In this document: positions 34,244 to 45,353 of the stretch, piece after piece
Layout: each line of letters starts with the position of its first letter
Position numbering within the stretch: the first letter of the stretch is position 1
NCBI GenBank assembly: GCA_030248215.1
Contig: JASANG010003332.1
Coordinates: forward strand, 62,001-126,000
Reading direction: 5' to 3'
Source of the DNA: Enoplolaimus lenunculus
Taxonomy: Eukaryota > Nematoda > Enoplea > Enoplida > Thoracostomopsidae
DNA: 64,000 nucleotides
Made by a program: the position numbers and the translations under genes
The notes under the pieces: model-generated
Database searches by the model: none
What the model saw: only the letters and a program-made list of their open reading frames with translations
Told to the model about the DNA's origin: nothing

Positions 34244-36873
34244 TCAATTATTAACGTTTTCAGAATCAATCTGCGCAGACGCAACCAATGTCAACGCGTG
34301 CAAATTTTCAATCGTATGCGAAGGACTGTTCCGATTTTCATCCAACAACAGTTCGTCAATTTTCGATCCAACAATTCCAGTCATGTCTTCGTTGTCTTTA
34401 ACCTTTTGGGACATATATAGCGTTCCGGTTTGATTTGAGCTCCATTGGTGTTGACAAATTGCTTCTTTTTTGTTGCTGTTTGCCGGATCTGCTACATATC
34501 GACCGCTGGAATAATCTTTTGCTGAAGTTTCCTGGTTTGAATAAGGTTTCTTTGTTGACGGCAATGCTGGATTGCTATATCTAGGGTCTCCAGTTAGAGT
34601 TGTTGCCTCGCTACTAGGTGACTTCATCCGTTGTAGTGCTTCATCGTTCCCAATTGTTGAAATCGATGCAAATTTGATTGATTTTTCAACAGATTCTACA
34701 TTGCTTTCGGTCGATGGTTGCAGTTTGCAAGCGTCTTGCGTTGTAGATTCAGTTCGGGCAGTTTTGCGGCTGAGCGAAAGTTTTTCAGTGATGTTTGCTT
34801 CGTTTTCTGGGTTTCCAAAACAACGGTTGGCGTTTCGAGCATTAATACCGGCGGTTTGGTTTGAGAGAATATCGTTTTGAGATGACGAGGATGTTGCTTT
34901 TGATTTCGCACGGTCGTATCCGCCCCATCCAGGGTATTTATCAACACGTCGGGCGGACAGAGTGAACGCTCGATGATCTTTGTTTGCCGCGGATGTATAT
35001 CCACCGTAGGAGATTAGTCGTGGTTGTGCGATTTCTCCGTTTTCTGCATCGATTCTGGCAGCTAGAAAACCATTGGCTTCCCACACAGCTTTCGCTCCGC
35101 TAGTTTCCGTGTCTTTGCTAAATAAATTTTTTCGCGCGTTCGCTTCGTAGTTAGCGCGTTTGGCTTGCTCTTGTTCATCGAGTTTTTTTCGCCGTACCGC
35201 CTCGTCGCGAGCGTCAGCAGCTCGCATATTTGCCAGTTGTGATTCGATATCATCAACGCATTGAAGACCTTTGATTTCTTGATTGCAAACTAGTAGCTTT
35301 CGACGAAGGATTTCAAAATTTTCAAGCGTATCGTAATTCCTACACCAATGAACGATGATGCGTTTCAGATTTTTATGATCTGCTACGGCCTGTGTTAACG
35401 CCCACGAAAGGGGTTCCAAATCGAGCTGGCGAAGGTAGATCCATTGTAAATTTGGCATTGTTGTTAAAATAAATCTGTAAAAGTCATCGGTTAAGTAAGG
35501 ATAATTAACAGGTGAGTCTACAACACAAATACGATCGACTTGTGGACCAAGCTTGCGGCACAGCGCTTTGTACGAGCGTTCGTGCTGTTCAAAATGACAA
35601 ACGCATAGAAAAATGTAAACAACTTGGCGTTCCCAAAATATTGGACCGTGGTAGCTGAATTTTACTCGGAGTTGTTCGTGTGCAGGTTCGTTTGACTGGG
35701 CGCCGTCTGGACCTACACGGCTGCCGGCTACTGAAGTTAGCGACGCCGCTGTGATGCTGCTTACTGGCGTTTCACGACCTGTATGGCTTGACGCTCCGAA
35801 TCCTTGAACACTTCCTGTGCTGGTTCCTTAAAATAATAGTGAATGCCGTTTTTAAAAATATTCCAGCTAACATAGCACGTTGTACTGGTTACTGTTTTGC
35901 CTATGCCAATAGTGGTTCAGGGCAGCCATGCTGAACTGAAACAAATAAGGTTTCTTCAAGTCACTGCATTGCCCTGCGCAGGGCGACACTAGGAGGACGA
36001 AGTTCGTGAGCAGCTTAGTCATCATGTACTAAACAGGGTGCAACGGAAGGTCTGCCGCTGGCTCCAGTAGATTTTTTGCCGAAGTGCTATTAATTTCGGT
36101 ACTTAAATCTTTCGACCAATGTTTCTTTAAGGGGCGTAACAGTATATTAAGCGTATTCCTAAGCCTAAGCCTAAGCCTAAACCTAAACCTAAGCAAGAAA
36201 TGGAATCTAGAATCTAAACCTGCTCTTTTATGGACCCACCAGAAACCTGGACGCCCCTTAAACTAACATGTGCCAATTTCTATAGTTTAACAAAAATTAT
36301 ATCGTTCGGTGCGTTTACTTCTATGAAATAAGACTAAAACCAAAATTGTGACACCACTTTGCAGAAATATTTGCTAAAATAAGCAAATTAAACATGTCTT
36401 TAAACTACGTCATTTCGCTTCTCCTTCTGCTTCACCTCTTACTCCGGCTCCGGCTGTGACAAGTTTTGTTACTCTTAATACATCAGCGCATCATTTAAAG
36501 CGATAACTATTTCTTCAGTCATGTAAATATTCGTCCAAATACTTTCAAACGTACCGCCAGGTCCCAATCTCGCCGCGCCGACCACGCTCAACAACGACGC
36601 GCTCTTGCTCGCAGGAGCACTTGCTGCCACCCCAGTGCTCACCGTTTTGCCCTCTGGGGTCATCTCAGGCGCTCCGACCCCCGGGCCTCCGCCAGTACTT
36701 TTCCGAAATATTGTATATATCCAAACCTCTTTCATGTTCGACGCGTATGTTTGTGCGATGGCGTCACGCCAATGAGAAGCTACTCGCTCGAGTTTAACTT
36801 TGGTTCGAAAATCAACATAGCCGAATATTTGCCGAATTGCGTCTGGATGTAGCTCAGTAACGAAATCGGACAT
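34244..36873 (-). CDS. F-box protein, two exons, about 633 aa
   Basis: Probably the substrate-recognition subunit of an SCF ubiquitin ligase; its target is unknown. Exon 1 is 36555-36873 and exon 2 is 34244-35826. They join at G|GTACGT and TTTTAAG|GA in phase 1, which removes an early stop and keeps one frame. The start ATG has an in-frame TAG 9 nt upstream. Residues about 5-45 form an F-box: ELHPDAIRQIFGYVDF, then KVKLERVASHWRDAI, which holds the Leu, Ile-Phe, Val and Trp positions that bind Skp1. A Gly/Ser/Ala-rich stretch follows. The middle (near YPYLTDDFYRFILTTMPN and WIYLRQLDLEPL) reads like degenerate leucine-rich repeats. A charged helix, likely coiled coil, follows (DARDEAVRRKKLDEQEQAKR). 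The last 230 or so residues are polar and probably disordered. An AATAAA lies on the minus strand at 34130-34135, about 110 nt past the stop. The exon 1 donor is my choice; the open frame runs on to 36475 if it is not used. Confidence 0.82.
36027..36085 (-). repeat. ACCGGA-word repeat fragment in the F-box intron
   Basis: AGGGTGCAACGGAAGGTCTG followed by CTGGCTCCAGTAGATTTTTTG matches the terminal part of the element at 4662-4845. Only the end is present. Confidence 0.5.
36131..36258 (+). mobile_element. hexamer MITE, type B ends, in the F-box intron
   Basis: The left end GGGGCGTAACAG follows TTAA, and the right end CTGGACGCCCC precedes TTAA. The inside has TAAGCCTAAGCCTAAGCCTA and CTAGAATCTAAACC. 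This is the cleanest type B copy, 128 bp between the TTAA sites. Confidence 0.85.
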
Positions 36874-36930
36874 TTCTTCCTAGTGTAGTTGTTTTCAAGA
36901 ACTGTTTATGTTTAATTGTGTTTACATACA

Positions 36931-37111
36931 AAGTTCTCTGTATTCGAATTAAAAGTTCTTTATTCAAATTCAAAGTTCTTTATTCGAAGTTAAAGTTTTT
37001 TATTCGAATTTAAACTTCTTTATTCGAGTTTAAAGTTCATTATTCGAATTCAAAGTTCTTTATTCGAACTTAAAGTTCTTTATTCGAATTTAAAGTTCTT
37101 TATTCGAATTT
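36931..37111. repeat. 20-bp minisatellite just upstream of the F-box gene
   Basis: About nine head-to-tail copies of a 20-bp unit close to AAAGTTCTTTATTCGAATTT, with one or two changes per copy. Each unit holds a TTCGAA palindrome, so the array sets ten or so evenly spaced identical sites. It starts about 58 bp upstream of the F-box ATG, in what should be its 5' UTR or promoter. The spacing does not fit a heat-shock element (TTCnnGAA). A regulatory role is only a possibility. Confidence 0.9.
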
Positions 37112-37586
37112 GTTTTCGTCAAAATTTTTAGGGTTATTTTCACGCTCAACCCGTTGATAAGGTTTAACGAAATCTAATATATTTGAATGCGTAGTTATGT
37201 TAGACATTGGTTTAGTTGATTAATAGCTGCTTACGATTTGTTTCGTTCGGCGTTCTGAGATCAAATTTTCCAGCGGATCACGGATAACCTGGTTGTTACG
37301 GAGGTATAAGTAGGATTTACGACTTTACCTGGCGATAGGGGAAACCAACGCTATGATGATGCGATGGGTAAGTATTTTAATTATGGCGCGTACTGTACTT
37401 AGCTAGCGCATTTGGTTATCTAAAGCTGAATATAATTTAAGCGTTTTAAACATACAGATCAATAATAAGTCAATGCATACGTCAAAGTTAAAGCTGCAGA
37501 TCAGAATACTTACTAATAGGTCTAGACAATAATTAGCAGTTACCAACCCAGGTCATTAAATATTTGACACTTGACACTTTTCCCAC

Positions 37587-38149
37587 CAGAACTGCACGCT
37601 ACCCGCGGGTGACGCGGGTACGGGAACGAAAAATTTAACTCTGGAATACCCGCGGGTAATGAATTTAAAAGCGCGGGAAAATATTTGCGATTCTTTACCC
37701 GCTTACAATTTTCATAAAAAACAAACATCGGTTTAAAGTACATAGCTAGTATCACTCAGAAATAATGCAGTTGCTAAGATTATGGTTCTGGCTGAATTAG
37801 ACCCGTGCACGCGGAATACTTTCCACATACATTTCATCAGAAATTTTTGGAGTACAGCTTATCATATAACATTTGGAGTCATTGTTCGCAGTTCCTGTAA
37901 AAGTTATATTTTCATTTGGCTTGGAACAGTATGTTCACAAGTTTCTTTGATTGAAATCTTACGAATTGCAATGGAACCATAAAGAAATGTGTGATTATAC
38001 GATCGTAACCACAATTATTTTGTACAGACGAACGTTTTGATTCACTGATCACGATCAATCTTGCGTGAGCACACATACGGGTGAAAAATAAATTTTCCGT
38101 GGGTAAAACAACAGCACGAGTAAAAAATCTCTAAAAACTTACACATCTG
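37587..38149 (+). mobile_element. hAT-like MITE with CCCGCGGGTA subterminal repeats, full copy
   Basis: Starts CAGAACTGCACGCTACCCGC and ends ACTTACACATCTG. The 8-bp flanks TTTCCCAC and TTTCTCAT match at 6 of 8. The left 120 bp hold at least four CCCGCGGGTA/CGCGGG words; the right end has CCGTGGGTAA and GAGTAAAAA. Same family as 2457-2934. Confidence 0.82.
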
Positions 38150-39040
38150 TTTCTCATAGAGCTAGGTTTCAAAAAAATTATGTACCTAAGCCTATGAGTT
38201 TACCTAAACCATTAGCTGGTTCAATTTATAATCACTTCGGATATTCGGTATACTTCAAGGCTGGTTAAGCCAATCAACTACGTTTGCTCCTAAGAAACAT
38301 CATTTAAAATATTTGAAGTTTATATTTCAAATAATAATTTACCGGTTTCACTAATACATCAACAAACATCAAAAATTATGGTTATCGTAACCAGGTATGG
38401 CCGGTTAGAATGAAATGAAAAAATTTCACAATTCCTACGTGCAGCCGGAAGTGAACCAAGTGAAAACTTGAAACCCAGACCATTTAAGGAACTACATGGT
38501 ATTGAACCGAGGCGTACTTACTAGTAACGACTTTATTTCGCAAGGGTAACCTTAATATTTCAACGCTTTTTTGTAAGCCAGCTTTGCTCTTTGCATAAGT
38601 TTTGTGACTTAGTAATCAAGTAGATTTCTATAAAGCCCATAAACGTTCAGTTTTTCAGTTTTCCAAAAAATTTGAGGGGATATGTCTTTTTATCTCCCTT
38701 GTATACTCAGTTGAAACTCAAAGCGACGTCAAACTTTCGGCCATTAGCCAATCGTTTTTAGGCTGCCCAAAAGTTTCTAGACTTGGTGGGTAAAAGTTGT
38801 GCGTATATGGTAGGCAAAGCCAAACTCTGTTGCTGGTTAATCAAAGACAAAGGAGAACTCATAAGGTTTTGCTAGGACCACAATGAGATTAGGCTTGTTG
38901 AACTGTATACAACACAAGCGGCGTGCGTATGCATTTAAAACATGTGATTTTTTCCACAATGTAGAACCCCCAAACAGTCTAAATATCTGCATGTTTACTC
39001 GTAAAGTTGTCTAGTATACGGTCTATAAACACGCAACAAA
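38150..39040. other. gene-free stretch
   Basis: No exon, RNA gene or bounded element was noticed. Confidence 0.4.
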
Positions 39041-39043
39041 ATC

Positions 39044-39081
39044 GTCGAAACAACAACAACAAAAACAGCAGCAGCAGCAGC

Positions 39082-39134
<53 letters not shown>

Positions 39135-39201
39135 CGACGACGACGACGACAACAACAACAACGACGACAACAACAACAACTACAACAACAACAACAACAG
39201 C

Positions 39202-39238
<37 letters not shown>

Positions 39239-39285
39239 GCAACAACAACAGCAACAACAACAGCAACAACGACTTACAACAACGA
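39044..39285 (+). repeat. CAA trinucleotide microsatellite with CGA and CAG interruptions
   Basis: About 240 bp of (CAA)n broken by blocks of CAG (39067-39080), CGA (39135-39150) and single CAG units. Long homopolymer open frames arise on both strands (Asn on plus, Cys or Leu on minus); these are by-products of the repeat. It has no start, stop or splice context to make it coding. Confidence 0.92.
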
Positions 39286-39824
39286 CGATATTATAGTTCA
39301 TAATGGCTAATAGGGTTTTAACTGCAAGCCAAAGAATTAACGATATGGTCGACACCATAATTTTTATTTCCAAACACTAATTACGGCGCTTAAAGCTGTA
39401 CATTTCCTTGTATTTTTTATTTTTAAAATTATTTCACCACTCTACCATCTTTATGCTCTAATTTTGACCCTGTTTAAAAAGCACTGAACAAATTCATCAT
39501 AATTCAGGATGGTAGAGTCATGTGAATCAGAAACATTCACCGGAATAACAATTAACAATTGAGTGCCATAAACGCTATTTTACAGCCAAAAAATACCAGT
39601 TCAAAATTTTCTAATCCCGCTTTTACCAGCTCTATTCGCAATTTTACTACTACAAGTGTTCCTTAAGGACAAGAGTGTACCCTCGTGACGTGAATCAGAC
39701 TAAACACTGACAATGATTGACTTGGAAATTGAAACCCTGCGCAGTGGTTTTAAGATAGAACTGTTTTTCATAGGTGCTTAGCTATTGGGCGTAAGGAGAC
39801 AACAGCACGGGCTCGTAGCTAAAG

Positions 39825-39970
39825 GAGGACCAGGGTGGCTCAGCTCCCCCTGAAAGAATTTTTGGTTTCCCCTGCAAAATTACCAAATTAGCTTGTACAA
39901 AAACCATTGTATGCCCCTACTCGAAAATGTTTAGTCTCCCCTAGCAAACTGAGCTGGCTACTGGGCCTGA
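39825..39970 (+). repeat. GAGCTGGCTAC repeat, copy 2
   Basis: CTTGTACAAAAACCATTGTA, TCGAAAATGTTTAGTC and TGAGCTGGCTACTGGGCC match the copies at 29690 and 48835. Confidence 0.65.
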
Positions 39971-40430
39971 AACAGCACTAGTAGTTATAATCAAATACAA
40001 TTGAAATTAAGACAAATTGGTGTCCACACGAATTATATATGGACATTTGAAATATGAAGTCAACCCCTATAAACCAGAATCCCTGCTTCACCCATACTGT
40101 GACATTGATACAGTTCCACGTGGTTGCTTAGGAAACAGTGTGAAAAATGATTAAACGTTATGCGTTTGCTATTTTAATCCTCAGCAGCTATTTTTGTTTT
40201 TTCTTTATACAAAACTGAAACCTTGGCTACACATTATTAAGTTGGCATTAAATATACGTAGTATAAGTTTGAAATTATACATTTGTGTTGAACAAAAGTT
40301 GGAATATAAGTATACCAAGACTCGACGATGAAACACAAGAGTATACATATTACTGGCGGTGTTTTAATACGTTCGAATAGGCGTTGAGTATATTGCAAAT
40401 GTTCAACTTGAAAATTTTCGTATTTTTTCC

Positions 40431-40674
40431 GGCCAATGTATAGAACAGGCCGTAACAAAAGTATAAACCAATTCCTACGCATAAGTCTAAGCCTAACCCT
40501 AAGCGTAAGCGTAAATACAAGCCTATTTCTTAGCCTAAGCCTAAGCCTAAGCCTAAGGATGAAGAGAAGCCAATACCTATTAAGCCTATGCCTAAGCAAA
40601 AAATGTACAAAGCTTAAACTTACTCTATTACAGTTCCGCGGAAAACCGGTCTGACCCTCATCGTTACATGGGCC
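40431..40674 (+). mobile_element. hexamer MITE, long copy with expanded core
   Basis: GGCCAATGTATAGAACAGGC at left and ATCGTTACATGGGCC at right enclose two hexamer tracts (AAGCCTAAGCCTAAGCCTAA near 40540). At 244 bp it is the longest intact copy, so the core seems to expand and shrink. Confidence 0.85.
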
Positions 40675-40800
40675 TAAGCCTCAGGGTGTGGATAAACCTA
40701 TATTAAGTCGAAGTGTAAACCTAAATCTTAAAGCCGAAGCAAAAAGTTAGTATAAAGCTTAAGGTACTCAATTCTCATCTCGTGGAAAAACGGTGCACCA
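40675..40800 (+). repeat. second, partial hexamer element in tandem
   Basis: Directly follows the copy ending at 40674: TAAGCCTCAGGGTG, then AAGCCGAAGCAAAAAGTTAG, an AAGCTTAAGG block and CGTGGAAAAACGG. The core and right part of a second copy are present without its left terminus. Confidence 0.6.
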
Positions 40801-43800
40801 CTCAAGCTATACACGGTAGAAAATTTAGAAGGGGGTTTCTCGTGTTACAAATTAAAAAAGTATCCAAAATTTTTTCTGCAAAGGTCACAAAAGGATGGGA
40901 TTCTGCTTTTAACTCCCCTGATATGCCCTTCAGATTCAAAAAATATCAGCTAATTATTTTCAAGTTGCCGCTGTTACTACAAGCGTATATATTCCGTTAT
41001 GAACAGGTACGAGATATATAATCATGGTGGAAAAACTCGAGAGCAAAAAGAAAAAACACAATTTTAGTACTAAATCTAAGAATTCAAAATTTTAGCTTTG
41101 CTATCTGCTTGGTCCGGCCATACCCTGTCTGGCACCCTTTAGGATCCGCATGTAATGACAAAGCGTTTTGGAAAAATCAAATTTTTTTAAACCAGATTCG
41201 TTGAGAAATCATTACGGTTATTGTCATATAAAGCAAAATTACTTCATTGCATATGCATATACGGCTTCATTATGCTAAGTAGTTTTCTTTACTGCCAAGA
41301 CGGACACGTATGTAGAAGAAACAACCTATCACTGGTATTTTAAGCTTATTAAAAATCAACCCCCATGTGGCGGTTAGAAATTTGATTAGAAACATTATCC
41401 AGAATAAAAGTTAATGGCTGCTGGGTTGCAGAAACATAACTTAAGTCGAATTAAGGCAATATTTTATTTAACCTTTGTATATATTTTTGATTCAATACAC
41501 ATTTTAATTTTATCAAATAATTAGTAGTTGCTGAAGTCTGTGCTACCTTTGAGTAGCTAAGTTGTGGTAACTATAAAATGGGACATTCCGCGCCTCCAGT
41601 GACTGCCAATTTATCGAAAATTTCAATCTTCTTGACTTAACCGACGCAAGGCAGAGGTCCAAGTTAACTCATGTTTCTGCAAACCAGCCAATGTTGCGTT
41701 ACCGCAAAGTATGTTTTGAGTTGTGAATTTGATATGCATTCACTGTAAATTCCAATGAGTTGATTTATCAACTCAGCCAGCGAGTTAGTTATTTCTGAGT
41801 TAATAACAATAAGCATTAACTCACTCTGAGTTGAGTTCATTTTCAGTCTCAGTTGATTTGATTCCGAGGGAGTTGATCACCTAACTCATGAGTTGTATCA
41901 ACTCACAATTCTGAGTTCTGATAGTCCTAACTCAGACTGAGTGATTCAACTCATTCTGAGTTAAAATCAACTCACTGGAATTTACAGTGTTTAAAAAACG
42001 AGCGCTGCGAAGGTTCAAATTAACCAACTTTTAAACTGATATCCTTATTAACCGTGGCGATGAGTATACACATATGACCGTATGCAGTCTTAGGTAAAAC
42101 TACTAAGCTAAAATTACAGGCCGAAACAAAATTGTCGAACATTTATTTTATCAGTGACAGCTTTGAATTCTACACAGTAGAACAGGGAAGCTATCCGTTA
42201 TCTGCCAGTTGAATTATAACACTCCACCATAAAGTATGATCACAATTTTTAAGTTCATGTTTAAACTGTAAAGCCGCAAACTGGTACTAACCGTGCAGTT
42301 TTTGTTGCATGTTCTCCAAAAACCCAATATATATACGCCTATTCCCAAATCCCTAAGCTTAAATTGCTATCAATTTTTCGTTGTTGGCAAACCTAAAACA
42401 GTGCCGGCGAAGCGCAAATAAAACACCAGTGCGTAGTGCTGAGATCCATCCCTGTAACTGCTGGACGATCCATAAAGGGGTCACCCAGACCATGCCCCCA
42501 ATATGGAACAAACGTAACATTTCGTGTTAACATTTATAATACTAAATTTACATCTGGCTCGTTCGTTAGGTTTTTACGAAACTACGTAGCGCGGTCCCAG
42601 GTTGGAACGTTCTGGATTCGCTACTGCCTGTTGCGAATTAGTTTATGTACTGGGTTTCCGAAACCGTGTTGCGATCGAGAATTATCAGTAAAGGGGGTAA
42701 GATTGATTGAGAGGCCAAACAAATTTTCGATATATTAAATGTTTTAATGTTGTCTAAAAACATTTGAGCTGCTGATGCCGTATAATGTCTACACGCAGAT
42801 GTGACACATTCTGTCGCCCTCCTTTTGATTATAAGCTTTTCAAGCTAGGCAACTAAACACAATTTATGTGCAAAAACCGGTTTCATGACCTGATATAGCA
42901 CGTCAAAAAAATTAAGATCGTTCTTGTTACAGGGTGAACTAGTAAAACTATTTACGAAACTATACCAGCAGAGGCCATCAGCAAACCCGAACGTATCATG
43001 TGGAGCCCAAAAGTGATTGGGAACATCGGGAAAATCAGCAATATTTACGTGTGGGGTTAACATTTTTAGACGAATCAAAACTTTCTCATAGTGGGTCTGA
43101 GTATACCCTGACCCTTATAGTTACACGCCCATTCAATTGTGTTCGACCGTTTCGAACCGTCATACGTTTTTATCGGAGCAGCATTTTACTTTGTGGGATG
43201 ATTATTAGAGGAAATTTTAGGCATAGGCTTTCGCTTAGGCTCACACCTAGGTTCAGGTTCTGGTTTACATTTTTGCTTTGCTCTTTCCCAAATTTGACTG
43301 GCTTCGGTGTTTTGGGCTGCGAAATAAAACGGTGGGGCAGCGAATTGTGAAGTCTGTGTGTAACCTACAAGGTCAAACATCCACACGCAATAAAACATTA
43401 TTTGTTTGTTTGAATCCCAAGCGGGTAATAGAACAACCAGTTTAAAAAGCTTTGCCCAACTACGCTGTGCTCCGCTTTTACGTTTCATTTTGACGTGAGA
43501 TTGTTTTCAAACATATACAGTGCGAATGTGAACTTTCCGACACCGAGGTCAGTGCGATAGTTTCAACTACTGCAACCCGAATCAAGGATACTGATACAAT
43601 TTTAGTACTGCAGTAGTTAGACAAACTAAAACTAGATGCGGCTTAACTTTAGTCCCATGTTAACTTTGAGGGCGTACCGATTTTACGCAGGACTTCAGTA
43701 AGTAGTAAGCCGAAGATTGAGAATGATTTTTTGCTTAGACTTAAGCTTATGCTTATAGTACTGTTACGTCTCAAAAACGATGACAGGACATAAAAGCACT

Positions 43801-43888
43801 GTAGTGTTCATTTCGTTTGTTTCATTTGTGACCGCTGGATGATTGTAGAAAAATCATACAAATTTATATTGTTAAACACTTCGATATA
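40801..43888. other. stretch with a foldback element, no supported gene
   Basis: The foldback element at 41741-41989 is the only bounded feature. TTAGGC-like words occur at 43215-43260 and 43730-43775 (hexamer-family debris). A 100-codon minus frame at 43186-43488 has a non-repetitive first 70 codons, but it lacks splice sites or family likeness and is not called. Confidence 0.4.
41741..41989. mobile_element. foldback element rich in GAGTTGA, CACTG ends
   Basis: CACTGTAAATTCCAATGAGT at left and ACTCACTGGAATTTACAGTG at right pair over about 25 bp. The whole 249 bp is built from GAGTTGA, AACTCA and GAGTTA words in both directions, so nearly all of it can fold. No gene content. Confidence 0.85.
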
Positions 43889-44384
43889 CTGTATTCACCC
43901 GTATAAGAGGGGGTAATAAGAGGGGGTGTCCCCATTTTGAGTCCGAATCAATAGGAGTCCGTATCCCTAATAAGAGTCCGTAAGTGGATAGAGTCCCTGA
44001 ACCCTAATTAGAGTCCATAAATGTCAATTAACCCTAATTGTAGCACATAAATGACTCCAGGACAAAATAATTTGAGTTCGAAACTTTAAAGCGTATTTTA
44101 GCGCATGACTCCAGGACAAAATAATTTGAGTTCGAAACTTTAAAGCGTACTTAAAGATTGAAAGTACATTCCTAAGTATATACTTGTATTATCGCTCAAG
44201 CTATTGACGCAACACAAATAAACGTTTGATTCCACGGATAATTGCCGTACCGGATATATATTAGTAACGAAGGGCGGCGGAGCGTGGGTTAAAAATAAAT
44301 AATAGTCCTTAACCGAATAACAAGGGGTGGTACCCTCTGGATAGGCCATAAATATCAGCCCCCCTCTTATTCGGGTCACTACAC
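43889..44384 (-). mobile_element. TA-flanked MITE, CTGTA ends, copy 4, with internal duplication
   Basis: Ends CTGTATTCACCCGTATAAG and TTATTCGGGTCACTACAC, flanked by TA at 43887-43888 and 44385-44386. It is reversed relative to 9132-9565. A 54-bp segment (44053-44106) is repeated at once (44107-44160), which accounts for its greater length. Confidence 0.88.
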
Positions 44385-44846
44385 TACTGACCTCCCAATA
44401 ACCATGCTGTGACATTTACACAAAAAATTTAATCAACATTGGTTTGACAATCGCAGTATTTCAGCTAGTAATCCAGGGTCTGGACATATAAGTACTACTG
44501 ATTTGTTGAAAAAACTGTGAAAACCCCTAAATTCTAAATTTTCGAACATCAGGAATCAGTTGTGCTTGATTTGTCTTAAATTATAAACAAATGCAGAATG
44601 AAAACAGGTTGCAAATTCAAAGAGAACTCCTAAGTATACAGAGAAACAAATTATAAGATAAAACTACCGAAATTTCGAGTCATTTGAGAATGGAAACGGA
44701 AATGAACACCAGTTAATACTCTTGGAAAGCAGAAACACATATATGTATATCCAGCCACAAACTGTAAATACTAAAAATACCGCTAGAACGTAAACTACAG
44801 CCAAATACATACGTCCCGCTATCTTTAGTTCAACTTTTCTAGTATG

Positions 44847-45353
44847 TCAGTGTAGTCTTCCAAAACTGTTTGAGCTTTTTGGAAGTTTCCCAAATTTCGT
44901 ACCGTTTTAATCCAACAGTTTGGTAAATAGGTTTAAAAAAGAGCCAGGACTTGTTTAAATCGGTTCCAGCCGGTGACTGATGTATATATTTGCTGACAGG
45001 CGATTCTACTCCAAGTCAGTGTAGTTTTCCAAAACTGTTTGAGCTTTTTGGAAGTTTCCCAAATTTCGTACCGTTTTAATCCAACAGTTTGGTAAATAGG
45101 TTTAAAAAAGAGCCAGGACTTGTTTAAATCGGTTCCAGCCGGTGACTGATGTATATATTTGCTGACAGGCGATTCTACTCCAAGTCAGTGTAGTTTTCCA
45201 AAACTGTTTGAGCTTTTTGGAAGTTTCCCAAATTTCGTACCGTTTTAATCCAACAGTTTGGTAAATAGGTTTAAAAAAGAGCCAGGACTTGTTTAAATCG
45301 GTTCCAGCCGGTGACTGATGTATATATTTGCTGACAGGCGATTCTACTCCAAG
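44847..45353. repeat. three tandem copies of a 169-bp unit
   Basis: Units begin at 44847, 45016 and 45185, each with TCAGTGTAGT(T/C)TTCCAAAAC, and end at 45353. They are almost identical (one difference noticed, in unit 1), so the amplification is recent. On the minus strand each unit is open (TDLNKSWLFFKPIYQTVG and onward), but 169 is not a multiple of 3, so the frame shifts between units. There are no plausible splice sites at the unit edges. Confidence 0.95.

Noticed and set aside
34572-34880. 102-codon plus-strand frame and a 102-codon second minus frame
   Set aside because: Both are shadows of exon 2 of the F-box gene.
36931-37111. Heat-shock element array
   Set aside because: The TTCGAA palindrome has no 2-bp gap between TTC and GAA, and the 20-bp period does not give alternating 5-bp modules.
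39007-39303. Poly-Asn plus-strand frame and poly-Cys or poly-Leu minus-strand frames
   Set aside because: They are by-products of the CAA microsatellite, with no splice or gene context.
43186-43488. 100-codon minus frame starting MKRKSGAQRSWAKLFKLV
   Set aside because: The last third is hexamer-type debris; the first part has no known family, splice site or polyadenylation support. Possible but not defensible.
44847-45353. The 169-bp units as tandem duplicated, alternatively spliced exons
   Set aside because: No AG/GT at unit edges, and the length is not a multiple of 3. A satellite-like repeat explains it better.
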